Shown here one piece after another: positions 32,020-39,432 of a DNA stretch of 51,690 nucleotides (position 1 is the first letter of the stretch; the number at the start of each line of letters is the position of its first letter). The DNA comes from CAYQCH01 sp964415935 (GTDB taxonomy: Bacteria > Patescibacteriota > Patescibacteriia > VMEV01 > CAYQCH01): contig CAYQCH010000002.1 in the NCBI GenBank assembly GCA_964415935.1, positions 1 through 51,690 on the forward strand. Reading direction: 5' to 3'. Below the pieces are notes generated by a model. That model did no database searches and was not told the DNA's origin. It worked only from the letters and a program-made list of their open reading frames with translations. The position numbers and the translations under genes are program-made.

Positions 32020-33418
32020 AAACAATAATCAGAAAAGAGAATATGACGCAAAGCCAGGCGGGCATCTGGACAGCGGCCGCCGCCCACGATACGGCCGCCA
32101 TTTTTGCCGAAACATCGAGAATGTAATGGCAGCCATGGGTAACGCCGCGGGCAATAAAGCTGCTGAGCGGCGCGGAAAGCGGGTGTAGGACCACGGCAAG
32201 TGCTCCCGTCCACATGAGATGCGGAATGAGCGGGAGCACCAGCATGTTGGTTAATGGCGAAACAATGGACAGCGAACCAAACTGAAATGCCAGCAGCGGC
32301 AATGTCGGCAAAGAGGCGGCCAGCGTAGTGGCCAGCGAGCCGCGCAACGCGCCGCGTTCGGGGATAAATCGCAGCCAGCGTTCAAACGGCTCGCTGAATG
32401 CCAGCAACCCGAACGTGGCCAGGCAAGAAAGCTGAAACCCCACGTCGTACAGCAGCGTGAAGGGGTTTGCCAGCGTCATAGCTGCGGCCGAGACCAGCAG
32501 CAACCGGGTGGCAGATGTGCGTCGGCCGCAGGTTTTGCCGACCAAGGCCAGGCATCCCATGCAGGCGGCGCGGACAATGGAAGCCGCCGAACCCACAAAG
32601 ACCACGAATATGCCTATCACCGCGACAATGGCCGGCGCGCGCCAGTTCTTGCGAACAGCCAGCCGCAAGGCCACCGCTTCCAGGCTGACGATGATAATGG
32701 TGATGTTAAATCCGGACAGCGCGATAATGTGGCTGATACCGGCCGTGGAAAAATCCTGTAAAACCTGCGCAGGAAAATCGGCCTTGTCCCCCAACAGCAG
32801 CCCAAGCACCAAAGACCGCGTCGGCCGCGGCCAGAGCGCCTCCACCTGGGCCACAATCCATTTGCGGCCGCAGAGCAGCGGATGGCGCGCGCAGGTCAAC
32901 TCCCGAGATATAAGTTCGGCGGCTTGAGCATCACATCGCAGGTACAAGCCTTTGGCATAGCGGTTGCGCAACGCAGATATTTCTTGCCGCGTCGCGGGCG
33001 GCTGCCAGAGACAGTCCAGGCGCAACCGCTGGCCCTCCTCGAATTCAGGGAAACGCGGCAGATCAGCCACGGTCAGACGGATACTGATTTCTGAGGCGCG
33101 CGGGATGAACAATAATACCCGCTGCGTGGTCGCCCGCGGGACTTCTTTTCGCAGAATCACGGCTGTGATCTCTTGCTGTCGGCCAGCCTGCGCCTGCATG
33201 CGGCGGACGTGCGCATCGGCCGCGTCAAAGCGTATGGATGCCAGCGCCGCACCAGCAAAACAGACGATGATGAGAGCGCTCCTCAGCCGCACACCAAGCA
33301 GGCATCCCGCGCCCGTCACCGCCAGGAACGCGCCGAACGGTACAGGTGCCAGGCAAAACAAAACAATCCCGGCCAAAAATGAAACACAGACCATTGGCAG
33401 CACCCAGGACGCGCGCAT
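31985..33418 (-). CDS. comEC: ComEC/Rec2-type DNA-uptake channel
   Basis: Polytopic membrane protein importing single-stranded DNA in natural transformation. 477 residues: N-terminal membrane helices, an extracellular OB-like domain (RQQEITAVILRKEVPRATTQ), then the competence domain with LLLGDKADFPAQVLQDFSTA, GISHIIALSGFNITII and YDVGFQLSCLATFGLL. No hydrolase domain is fused; it follows as the next gene. The ATG at 33418 lies just after a terminator, so expression depends on readthrough or a cryptic promoter. Confidence 0.92.
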   Translation of the reverse strand: MRASWVLPMVCVSFLAGIVLFCLAPVPFGAFLAVTGAGCLLGVRLRSALIIVCFAGAALASIRFDAADAHVRRMQAQAGRQQEITAVILRKEVPRATTQRVLLFIPRASEISIRLTVADLPRFPEFEEGQRLRLDCLWQPPATRQEISALRNRYAKGLYLRCDAQAAELISRELTCARHPLLCGRKWIVAQVEALWPRPTRSLVLGLLLGDKADFPAQVLQDFSTAGISHIIALSGFNITIIIVSLEAVALRLAVRKNWRAPAIVAVIGIFVVFVGSAASIVRAACMGCLALVGKTCGRRTSATRLLLVSAAAMTLANPFTLLYDVGFQLSCLATFGLLAFSEPFERWLRFIPERGALRGSLATTLAASLPTLPLLAFQFGSLSIVSPLTNMLVLPLIPHLMWTGALAVVLHPLSAPLSSFIARGVTHGCHYILDVSAKMAAVSWAAAAVQMPAWLCVIFSFLIIVYGSYLQKRARI

Positions 33419-33424
33419 AACAAA

Positions 33425-33444
33425 ACCCCGCACGGATGCGGGGT
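33425..33444 (-). terminator. Intrinsic terminator between the epimerase gene and comEC
   Basis: Stem ACCCCGCA (33425-33432) with TGCGGGGT (33437-33444) and CGGA loop, followed on the minus strand by TTTTGTT and then the comEC ATG. A perfect -10 TATAAT (33460-33465) lies upstream of it, so it could attenuate comEC. Confidence 0.8.
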
Positions 33445-33471
33445 CTGTGGGGTAACCCTATTATACCACGA

Positions 33472-34386
33472 TCAGGCGATCCTGGCATCCTCCATTGTCA
33501 TGCGTAATCCTTCTGCCAAAGAAACGCTGGGCTTCCAGCCAAGTTTTTTTTCCGCCAGAGAAATGTCCAAACAGCTGCGGCGTTCTTCGCCTGGGCGCGC
33601 TGACGCATGAATCAGCTCAACTGGCTGCGGTACCGCGCGGTTAATTTCTTCCGCCAACGTATTGACTGTTGTTTCTTTTCCCGTGCCGATGTTAAATGTC
33701 CCACTGCCGCTGTACGACAAGGCTTTCAGGTTCGCTTCCACGACATCGCCCACATAGACGTAATCGCGCGTCTGCTGACCGTCCCCAAACACCGTCAGCG
33801 GCTTTCCTTTCATGGCCAGCTGCGAGAAAATGGCCACCACGCCTGACTCTTTGCTGCCATCTTGCCCCGGACCGTAGACATTGCTGTATCGCAGGATGAC
33901 ATACGGCAAATGATGCAAGCGCGAAAACAAGGCAATGTATTGCTCCGCCGCGTATTTCGCCACCCCATACGGCGAGGACGACTGGCAGCCCGCCGTTTCT
34001 GGCGTTGGGACCAGGTCGCATGGCCCGTAAATCGCGCCGCCAGAGGACGCAAAAACCACTTTTTTCGCGCCCGCCCTAACGGCGTACATGAGCACGGCAA
34101 TGGTTCCTTCGATATTAACGGCCGCATCATGGGCCGGGTCTGCGACCGAATCGCGCACGTCAATTTGCGCGGCGAGATGGAATACCGCGTCGACGGATGC
34201 GGGCAGGCGGCGCAGTTTCTGCATCTTGCGGATGTCTCCTTTGATGAACCTGGCACCCTTCGGAATGTTTTTTCGCTTCCCTGAGCTCAGGTCGTCGACA
34301 ACAATAACGTCATGCCCGTGATCCAGCAGAGCACGGACAAGATGCGAACCGATAAACCCGGCGCCGCCGGTTACGAGAATATTCAT
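33472..34386 (-). CDS. NAD-dependent sugar-nucleotide epimerase/dehydratase (GalE-like)
   Basis: Extended short-chain dehydrogenase acting on UDP-sugars. 304 residues. The NAD fold is LVTGGAGFIGSHLVRALL, then VDDLSSGKR. The active site is SSGG with YGVAK (YxxxK) in SSSPYGVAKYAAEQYI. Substrate-binding C-terminal part carries RYSNVYGPGQDG and IGTGKETTV. The exact sugar cannot be told; UDP-glucose/galactose 4-epimerase is most likely. It starts 3 bases after prfB. Confidence 0.92.
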   Translation of the reverse strand: MNILVTGGAGFIGSHLVRALLDHGHDVIVVDDLSSGKRKNIPKGARFIKGDIRKMQKLRRLPASVDAVFHLAAQIDVRDSVADPAHDAAVNIEGTIAVLMYAVRAGAKKVVFASSGGAIYGPCDLVPTPETAGCQSSSPYGVAKYAAEQYIALFSRLHHLPYVILRYSNVYGPGQDGSKESGVVAIFSQLAMKGKPLTVFGDGQQTRDYVYVGDVVEANLKALSYSGSGTFNIGTGKETTVNTLAEEINRAVPQPVELIHASARPGEERRSCLDISLAEKKLGWKPSVSLAEGLRMTMEDARIA

Positions 34387-34389
34387 ACA

Positions 34390-35506
34390 TTATGTGTTAG
34401 ACTTTATTTTCTCCCCGCGCTTCCATCGTAAAAACGCTTCGATATGCTGGTCAAGGACGCCATCAAGAACAGCCTCCGGATCCGTTGTTTTCAGCCCGGT
34501 ACGATGGTCGTTGACCATTTTATACGGATGTAGAACATATGAGCGGATCTGATTGCCCCATTCCGCTGACTGGTAATCGCCGCGCAGTTCTTTCTTCTTT
34601 TCAGCCTGCTTCTGCATTTCCAGCTGGTGCAGGCGCGCCGCCAGAATTTTCATGGCCGTTTCCTTGTTCTGCTTTTGCGATCGTTCGTTCTGGCATTGCA
34701 CCGTAATGCCGGTCGGAATGTGGACAATGCGCACGGCTGAATACGTGGTATTAACGCTCTGCCCTCCTTTGCCGCCGGACATAAAAGTGTCAATGCGCAA
34801 ATCTTTCGGATCAATTTTAATTTCCACATCATCGGGCAGCTCTGGCACGACTTCAATCAGCGCAAATGACGTATGCCGCATTTGTTCCGCGTCAAAAGGC
34901 GAGATGCGCACCAACCGGTGCACGCCATGCTCGGAACGCAAGTATCCAAACGCATAGCGGCCCTCAATCTGTAACGTGGCGCTTTTAATCCCCGCTTCTT
35001 GCCCGCGGCTGAGATGCAGCGTACGCACTGCCCAGCCTTTTTTTTCGGCAAATCGGGTAATCATGCGCAGCAGCATTTCCGCCCAATCTTGCGCTTCCGT
35101 GCCGCCCGAACCTGAATGTAATGCCACAATGGCGCTATTCTTATCGTACTGACCGTCAAACAAAATATAAAACTCCAGATCTGCGAAACGTTTTTCAAGT
35201 TCGGCGACTTTTTTTGCCACATCATCGTGCATGCTTTCATCGCCTTCTTCTTGCGCGAGCTTGGAAACCTCAACCAGCTCGGCGATTTCCTGCCGCATTT
35301 GCTGCCATGTTTGCACTTCTTTGCGCAATTCGGCAATGCGCTGGTTCACGCGTTTGGCCTTATCCTGATCGCGCCAAAACTCCGGGTTGTTCGCCTGGAC
35401 TTCGAGCTGGACTATTTCTGCAAGGCTTTTGTCCAGGTCAAAGAAACCTCCACGTATCATCGACACGCTTCGCCAGGGATTCGAGCTGATGAATTAAGTT
35501 TTTCAT
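34390..35506 (-). CDS. prfB: Peptide chain release factor 2, with programmed +1 frameshift
   Basis: Ends translation at UAA and UGA. The gene is in two frames. The first runs from ATG 35506 for 22 codons to CTT followed by an in-frame TGA (35438-35440). The second continues from GAC after skipping one base, giving about 371 residues. The shift site GGAGGTTTCTTTGAC matches the classical prfB signal: an SD-like GGAGG three bases before CTTTGAC. Low RF2 would favour the shift, so the level self-adjusts. Recognition tripeptide SPF in RISPFDAEQ and GGQ loop SGGKGGQSVNTT confirm RF2. Confidence 0.95.
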
Positions 35507-35514
35507 ATGGCCAC

Positions 35515-35543
35515 AGCATAACAGACTGTTGACAAATCGCCAA
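35515..35543 (-). promoter_or_regulatory. Promoter of prfB, overlapping a divergent promoter
   Basis: -35 TTGGCG (35538-35543), 17-base spacer, -10 TATGCT (35515-35520) on the minus strand, then 8 bases to the ATG at 35506. It overlaps the -35 of the rightward lipoprotein promoter. Confidence 0.65.
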
Positions 35544-35558
35544 TTTTTGTATTATATA
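35529..35558 (+). promoter_or_regulatory. Promoter of the lipoprotein at 35592
   Basis: -35 TTGACA (35529-35534) with TTATAT at 17 bases or TATATA at 18 bases (35553-35558). The leader is about 27 bases and carries SD GGAGG. Confidence 0.75.
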
Positions 35559-35591
35559 AGCAGCCATCGACCCGCAACCCTTTGGAGGCAC

Positions 35592-36134
35592 ATGAAGCAT
35601 TTCCTGGCTTGCACCGTTCTTTTCATGATTCTCCTGACCGGCTGCCCGCCGACGGAGTCACCCAAGACGGGACAGACCGTCAGCACACCCGAAGGCGAGA
35701 TGGTCCTGCCGACGCCGTTCGCGACCATCTCCACCAAGGGCATCCACGAGTTTGACGATGAATACCCGAGCATCGCCGACATCTTCCTGTATCACAAGTA
35801 CCAGCCGCGCTGGATGGAGGTTCGCGGCGATCTGTATGTGGACCAGCGCCCAGACCTCAGCCTCTCCTTGCGCATCGGCGGCGATGTCGTCGCGACGCAA
35901 GAGCTGTCACAGCGAAAGGGCAACGCCCCATATGCCATACTCCTGCGCACGGGAAAAAACCTTCAGCCGCTGGGTACGGCCATGCACTTCGACCTGCACG
36001 GCAACTTGCGCAGCGGCGAGCCTGCACGGCTGATCATCCACAGCATCAGCGCGGATCTCGGCGTGCTGCAACCATCTCTCGATTGCGGTGTTGTCCTGCG
36101 CCGCGAGGCTTCGCAGCCTCCGCGCACCGACTGA
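35592..36134 (+). CDS. Hypothetical lipoprotein, beta-rich
   Basis: Not recognised. 180 residues. Signal peptide MKHFLACTVLFMILLTGC with a good lipobox (LTGC). The mature part starts with a Thr/Pro-rich linker and continues with short strands (RWMEVRGDLYVDQRPDLSLS). SD GGAGG is 4 bases before the ATG. Codons are GC-rich compared with the flanking prfB and nth. It is a one-gene unit with its own promoter and terminator, convergent to nth. Confidence 0.8.
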   Translation: MKHFLACTVLFMILLTGCPPTESPKTGQTVSTPEGEMVLPTPFATISTKGIHEFDDEYPSIADIFLYHKYQPRWMEVRGDLYVDQRPDLSLSLRIGGDVVATQELSQRKGNAPYAILLRTGKNLQPLGTAMHFDLHGNLRSGEPARLIIHSISADLGVLQPSLDCGVVLRREASQPPRTD

Positions 36135-36147
36135 CGATGTCGCACAG

Positions 36148-36181
36148 ACAAGCGCCCTATGCCCTTCCGGCCCACGGGCGC
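36148..36181 (+). terminator. Intrinsic terminator after the lipoprotein
   Basis: Stem AAGCGCCC (36148-36155) with GGGCGCTT (36174-36181) and TTTTCTTATTT tail. It lies 5 bases before the end of convergent nth, which probably uses it too. Confidence 0.85.
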
Positions 36182-36186
36182 TTTTC

Positions 36187-36855
36187 TTATTTCGCTTTCG
36201 GCCAGATGTTGGCCGCAGGCGGATACACCTTCGTCAATGGATGATCTTTGCAGTCATGCTTACGCGCCGGACAGATGTTGCGGCCATATTCGATAAAGAG
36301 ATACGTCAGCAAAAACCAGTCCTTCTTCGGAGTAATTTTCATCAAATCCTGCTCGATGCGCTTGGGGTCACGATGATCGGAAAAATCAAAACGAATGGCA
36401 AACCGCCGAACGTGCGTGTCCACGGCAATTCCCTCCACCACGCCGTAAGCATTGCCCAGCACCACATTGGCGGTTTTACGCGCTACGCCAGGTATGGCCA
36501 GTATGTCTTTCATCGTCGACGGCAGCTTCCCGTGAAATTTTTCGTGGATAATCCGTGCCGCCGCAAGAATGTTCTTCGCTTTATTCCGATAAAAGCCAGT
36601 TGATTTAATATCCTGCTCAAACACGCTCGCCCTGGCATCAACATAATCCAGCAACGTCGGATATTTTTTGAACAATTTTTCCGTCACTTTGTTTACCATG
36701 ACATCCGTGCATTGCGCTGACAAAATGACGGCGACCAGCAGCTCCCAATCATTGCTGTGCCTTAGCACCATCCCGGCGTCGGGGTACAGGCGTTTCAACA
36801 TGCGCAGGCACTTCCTCATCCGCTCGCGCCGCTCCTGCAATTTTTCTTCATTCAT
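36187..36855 (-). CDS. nth: Endonuclease III-like DNA glycosylase with degenerate Fe-S loop
   Basis: Helix-hairpin-helix glycosylase/lyase of base excision repair, removing oxidised pyrimidines. 222 residues. Catalytic Lys in IPGVARKTANVVLG and Asp in AVDTHVRRF are present, as are LSAQCTDVMVNKVT and the TGFYRNKAKNIL block. The C-terminal cluster loop should be C-x6-C-x2-C-x5-C. Here the first two Cys are kept (CPARKHDC), the third is His and the fourth is Tyr. It probably lacks a normal 4Fe-4S cluster. The start is supported by a perfect extended -10 8 bases upstream. Confidence 0.93.
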   Translation of the reverse strand: MNEEKLQERRERMRKCLRMLKRLYPDAGMVLRHSNDWELLVAVILSAQCTDVMVNKVTEKLFKKYPTLLDYVDARASVFEQDIKSTGFYRNKAKNILAAARIIHEKFHGKLPSTMKDILAIPGVARKTANVVLGNAYGVVEGIAVDTHVRRFAIRFDFSDHRDPKRIEQDLMKITPKKDWFLLTYLFIEYGRNICPARKHDCKDHPLTKVYPPAANIWPKAK

Positions 36856-36863
36856 AGAATCGC

Positions 36864-36869
36864 ATTATA
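36864..36869 (-). promoter_or_regulatory. Extended -10 of nth
   Basis: Perfect TATAAT preceded by TGC, 8 bases before the ATG at 36855. It begins directly after the T-tract of the preceding terminator (36876-36897), with TTTTGC between. No SD. Confidence 0.75.
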
Positions 36870-36875
36870 GCAAAA

Positions 36876-36897
36876 GCCGCCGTGAACTGACGGCGGC
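36876..36897 (-). terminator. Intrinsic terminator after the anchored protein at 36911
   Basis: Stem GCCGCCGT (36876-36883) with ACGGCGGC (36890-36897), 6-base loop, then TTTT on the minus strand. It ends 13 bases past the stop at 36911. Confidence 0.9.
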
Positions 36898-36910
36898 TGC
36901 ATGGCAGAGG

Positions 36911-37381
36911 TTATCGAACGGCCGGAACCGGATGGTCTTTCATGTATTGCGCTTCGTCAATCGTTCGCGTGAAGCACGTTCGTCCGGCCTCATGATCCCA
37001 GGAATACTCGCCGATATAATACGGCTCCTTGTAGAAGTACGGCCTGGCCGACTCCTGGTCTTGGGGAGAAGGCAGCGAAAAATCAGCGCATAATTCGTAC
37101 TGATTGTTTCCCAACACGCGGTATGCATACGGTTGCTTTGTTTCCGGATCAACGCTGATGCTGCCGGCCGATATCGTCGTTACCGCCTCTTCAAGGCTTG
37201 CCGGTAACCGCTTGTTGCGCTCCCAGAAATAAAACACCTGGTACTGCACGCTTTGCAAATCGCCAATGCGCTGCTCGTCAAAACGGACCTTGCGCGCGCG
37301 GCTCGGCGAGCCGGCAAAATACAGGCCGGCCGCAACGCTGGCCCCCACCACCGCAATCACGACGTACGTAAGATATTTCAT
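36911..37381 (-). CDS. Small N-terminally anchored protein of unknown function
   Basis: Not recognised. 156 residues. A single hydrophobic segment at about 5-24 (TYVVIAVVGASVAAGLYFAG) and a basic stop (SRARKVRFDEQR). The soluble part resembles the globular portion of pseudopilin-like proteins: RIGDLQSVQYQVFYFWERN, LPASLEEAV and PETKQPYAYRVLGNNQYEL. No prepilin peptidase site is visible. It starts 2 bases after the DUF5671 gene. Confidence 0.78.
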   Translation of the reverse strand: MKYLTYVVIAVVGASVAAGLYFAGSPSRARKVRFDEQRIGDLQSVQYQVFYFWERNKRLPASLEEAVTTISAGSISVDPETKQPYAYRVLGNNQYELCADFSLPSPQDQESARPYFYKEPYYIGEYSWDHEAGRTCFTRTIDEAQYMKDHPVPAVR

Positions 37382-37382
37382 A

Positions 37383-37862
37383 CTATGCTGACTTATATTT
37401 CTTCAAGTCGTTCAAGTAATACCCGAAGACCGAGCCGGTGACGAAAAAGACTGTCAGCATCTTTAGAAGAAAGCGCATCGTGACTTCCCCATCCAGCAAC
37501 CGGTTGATGAGGATGACCGCCGTCACCATGATAATGATGGCTGACACAAACAGCGTAAAATACACCAGCCACTTGCGGATCCATAAACGCGCGCGAGCCG
37601 GATCCTGCTTGTAGTTCTTCTGCAACAGCCAGCTGGTAAAAACCAAAACCGGAAAGAAGACGATCAAAAATGATAATCCCGTGCGCAGCGTAGACTCAAA
37701 ACCATAGGCATAATCATTCAATGCGTCAGGAATCCAGATGTTGATGATTTGAAAAACGACGGTGGTAAAACTGATGGTGCTGGCATAGAGCGCCACCATG
37801 ACCATCAGATGCAGAAAAAAATCTTTCGGTGTCGTTTTGACGGTGGGGGTTCGGTCAGGCAT
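37383..37862 (-). CDS. DUF5671-type membrane protein
   Basis: 159 residues with four hydrophobic segments (starting near 16, 62, 96 and 132). The pattern PTPKDFFLHLMVMVALYAS-like start (here TPKDFFLHLMVMVALYASTI) and YGFESTLRTGLSFLIVFFP followed by RKWLVYFTLF agree with the DUF5671 family, common in Patescibacteria. Function unknown. It is co-transcribed with the downstream anchored protein. Confidence 0.85.
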   Translation of the reverse strand: MPDRTPTVKTTPKDFFLHLMVMVALYASTISFTTVVFQIINIWIPDALNDYAYGFESTLRTGLSFLIVFFPVLVFTSWLLQKNYKQDPARARLWIRKWLVYFTLFVSAIIIMVTAVILINRLLDGEVTMRFLLKMLTVFFVTGSVFGYYLNDLKKYKSA

Positions 37863-37873
37863 ACGTTGTCTTT

Positions 37874-37894
37874 AATATAGGCGCAGACTGCGCC
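37874..37894 (-). promoter_or_regulatory. Hairpin plus -10 upstream of the DUF5671 gene
   Basis: A GGCGCA/TGCGCC hairpin (37880-37894) is followed at once by TATATT (37874-37879), 11 bases before the ATG. The hairpin may end the upstream phosphohistidine-domain gene (stop at 37909). No T-tract other than TATATT. Confidence 0.5.
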
Positions 37895-37908
37895 GCAGCC
37901 GGAGTATA

Positions 37909-39396
37909 TCACACCAGTCGCACAATCCCACGGTTTGCGTCAACCTCCACCTCCATTCCGTCCTGTAAAATTGCGGCGGCGCGCTTGGCCCCGACCACGC
38001 AAGGCCTGCCCAGCTCGCGGGCAATCAACGCCGTATGCGAGGTCACGCCGCCCTGCTCGCATACTACTGCCGCGGCTTTCTTGAACACCTGCGTATACTC
38101 GGGGCGAGCATAATCAATGACGAGGACGCACCCTTCTGGCACGTCTTTCATGAACTCCGTGCCTGCCAACTTGAATACCTTGCCTCGCCCGAAGCCGCGG
38201 CTGGCCGTGAGACCTCGAAGCTCGCGTGTGTCGGAACGATCCAGGGAGGACGCTCGCGCTTCATCGTCCAGCAGCTCAAACCAATGGCCTTGTGGCGAAG
38301 CCACATACCGGCTAGCCTCGCGCCGCCGCATCGCCTCCACGGATACGCCGCGAGAGCGTAACAAAGCCCCCTCGATTTCTTCCGGCAAAAGCCACCGTGC
38401 CATGTCCGGAGCAGCCGAAATCCGACGTGCGATTTCGTCCATAACAGGGTCAAACCGATACAATGCATACTGCTGGATGTATCGGCGCAAAGGCTTTAAT
38501 GCCAGGGCCTGGCGCAGCGCATCCAAAAACACGCGCTCTGCTTCGGTACAACCGTATCGCACAAGGATACGCTCGCGCTCTGCAGCAAGCGATACGCGCT
38601 GGTTTTCCTGCTCTGCCAGGCGTGTTGCCGCTTGCAGGTCTTCGCGAAGCGCGCCGGCAATGTCCTCGAGATATGACGACAGCGGACGCGCGCCGCCTGA
38701 CAGCCATTCTGAAAAACAATACCGGCGATGATGGTCTTCCAGCCGCCGCAACCAGCGCGGATCCGCGCAAGCCAATGCCCCATCATAATCGCTGGCGGCA
38801 ACACGAGCGCAAAATCCCCGTGACAGCCCGCTATCCTGCTGCATCTCCGCCACCAGGGAAATAAGATCCCTCTGTTCCTGCTCGGCAACCGTATATGCAT
38901 CAGGCGCCAGAAGCATGGACACGGCGTCGGCATCAGGGATGCGTTGCCGCACCCATGCCTCAAGCAACCCACCCGCCTGTTCCGGCAACACAACTGGCCA
39001 CCCCAGCGCGGCGCAAGATTCATGCAGCGATTCATGGCGCTGATAATACGCCCAGAGCTCCTCATTGCTGCATGCGTGTAATCCTTCTTGCGGCAGGACG
39101 TGCATCCCCTGATGCAATGCCGTAATGGCTTCTTCAAGTGCCGCATTGATCGTACGCAACACCTCCGGGCGCTGGATCATCGTTTCCGCCATTGCCGTAG
39201 CGACACGATGCATGGCATCGGAATCCACTTCCACGCACAAATCGCCATTTCGAAACACAGCGGTAACCGAAGGTACCGGCGGCCATCCGTTTTGAAAGTC
39301 ACGCAAAAGCGCGCGCAACCAAAGGCGCGCAAAATGCGGGTCCGCCTGAAGGATAGGCCTGCTACTGACTGTTTGATGCTCTTTGCCGTTGTTCAT
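37909..39396 (-). CDS. PEP-utilising-type phosphohistidine-domain protein with novel N-terminus
   Basis: 495 residues. The last 80 match the PEP-utilising enzyme mobile domain, with the phospho-His in CEQGGVTSHTALIARELGRP. In PEP synthase and rifampicin phosphotransferase this His carries phosphate between an ATP-grasp site and a second site. Here no ATP-grasp or PEP-binding barrel is visible; residues 1-400 are helical and unrecognised (ALRDFQNGWPPVPSVTAVFR at the start). A partner protein may supply phosphate. It starts without SD, 8 bases after a -10. Confidence 0.85.
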   Translation of the reverse strand: MNNGKEHQTVSSRPILQADPHFARLWLRALLRDFQNGWPPVPSVTAVFRNGDLCVEVDSDAMHRVATAMAETMIQRPEVLRTINAALEEAITALHQGMHVLPQEGLHACSNEELWAYYQRHESLHESCAALGWPVVLPEQAGGLLEAWVRQRIPDADAVSMLLAPDAYTVAEQEQRDLISLVAEMQQDSGLSRGFCARVAASDYDGALACADPRWLRRLEDHHRRYCFSEWLSGGARPLSSYLEDIAGALREDLQAATRLAEQENQRVSLAAERERILVRYGCTEAERVFLDALRQALALKPLRRYIQQYALYRFDPVMDEIARRISAAPDMARWLLPEEIEGALLRSRGVSVEAMRRREASRYVASPQGHWFELLDDEARASSLDRSDTRELRGLTASRGFGRGKVFKLAGTEFMKDVPEGCVLVIDYARPEYTQVFKKAAAVVCEQGGVTSHTALIARELGRPCVVGAKRAAAILQDGMEVEVDANRGIVRLV

Positions 39397-39404
39397 ACGA
39401 CTTC

Positions 39405-39432
39405 AGTAAACGGCTAAGTATACCCGCATCAA
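39405..39432 (-). promoter_or_regulatory. Promoter of the phosphohistidine-domain gene
   Basis: -35 TTGATG (39427-39432), 16-base spacer, -10 TTTACT (39405-39410), then 8 bases to the ATG at 39396. The -35 overlaps the stop codon of the upstream antiporter gene. Confidence 0.55.

Noticed and set aside
35438..35440. UGA in prfB as a sign of a recoded genetic code
   Set aside because: It sits in the exact programmed frameshift context, RF2 is present, and several genes end with UGA.
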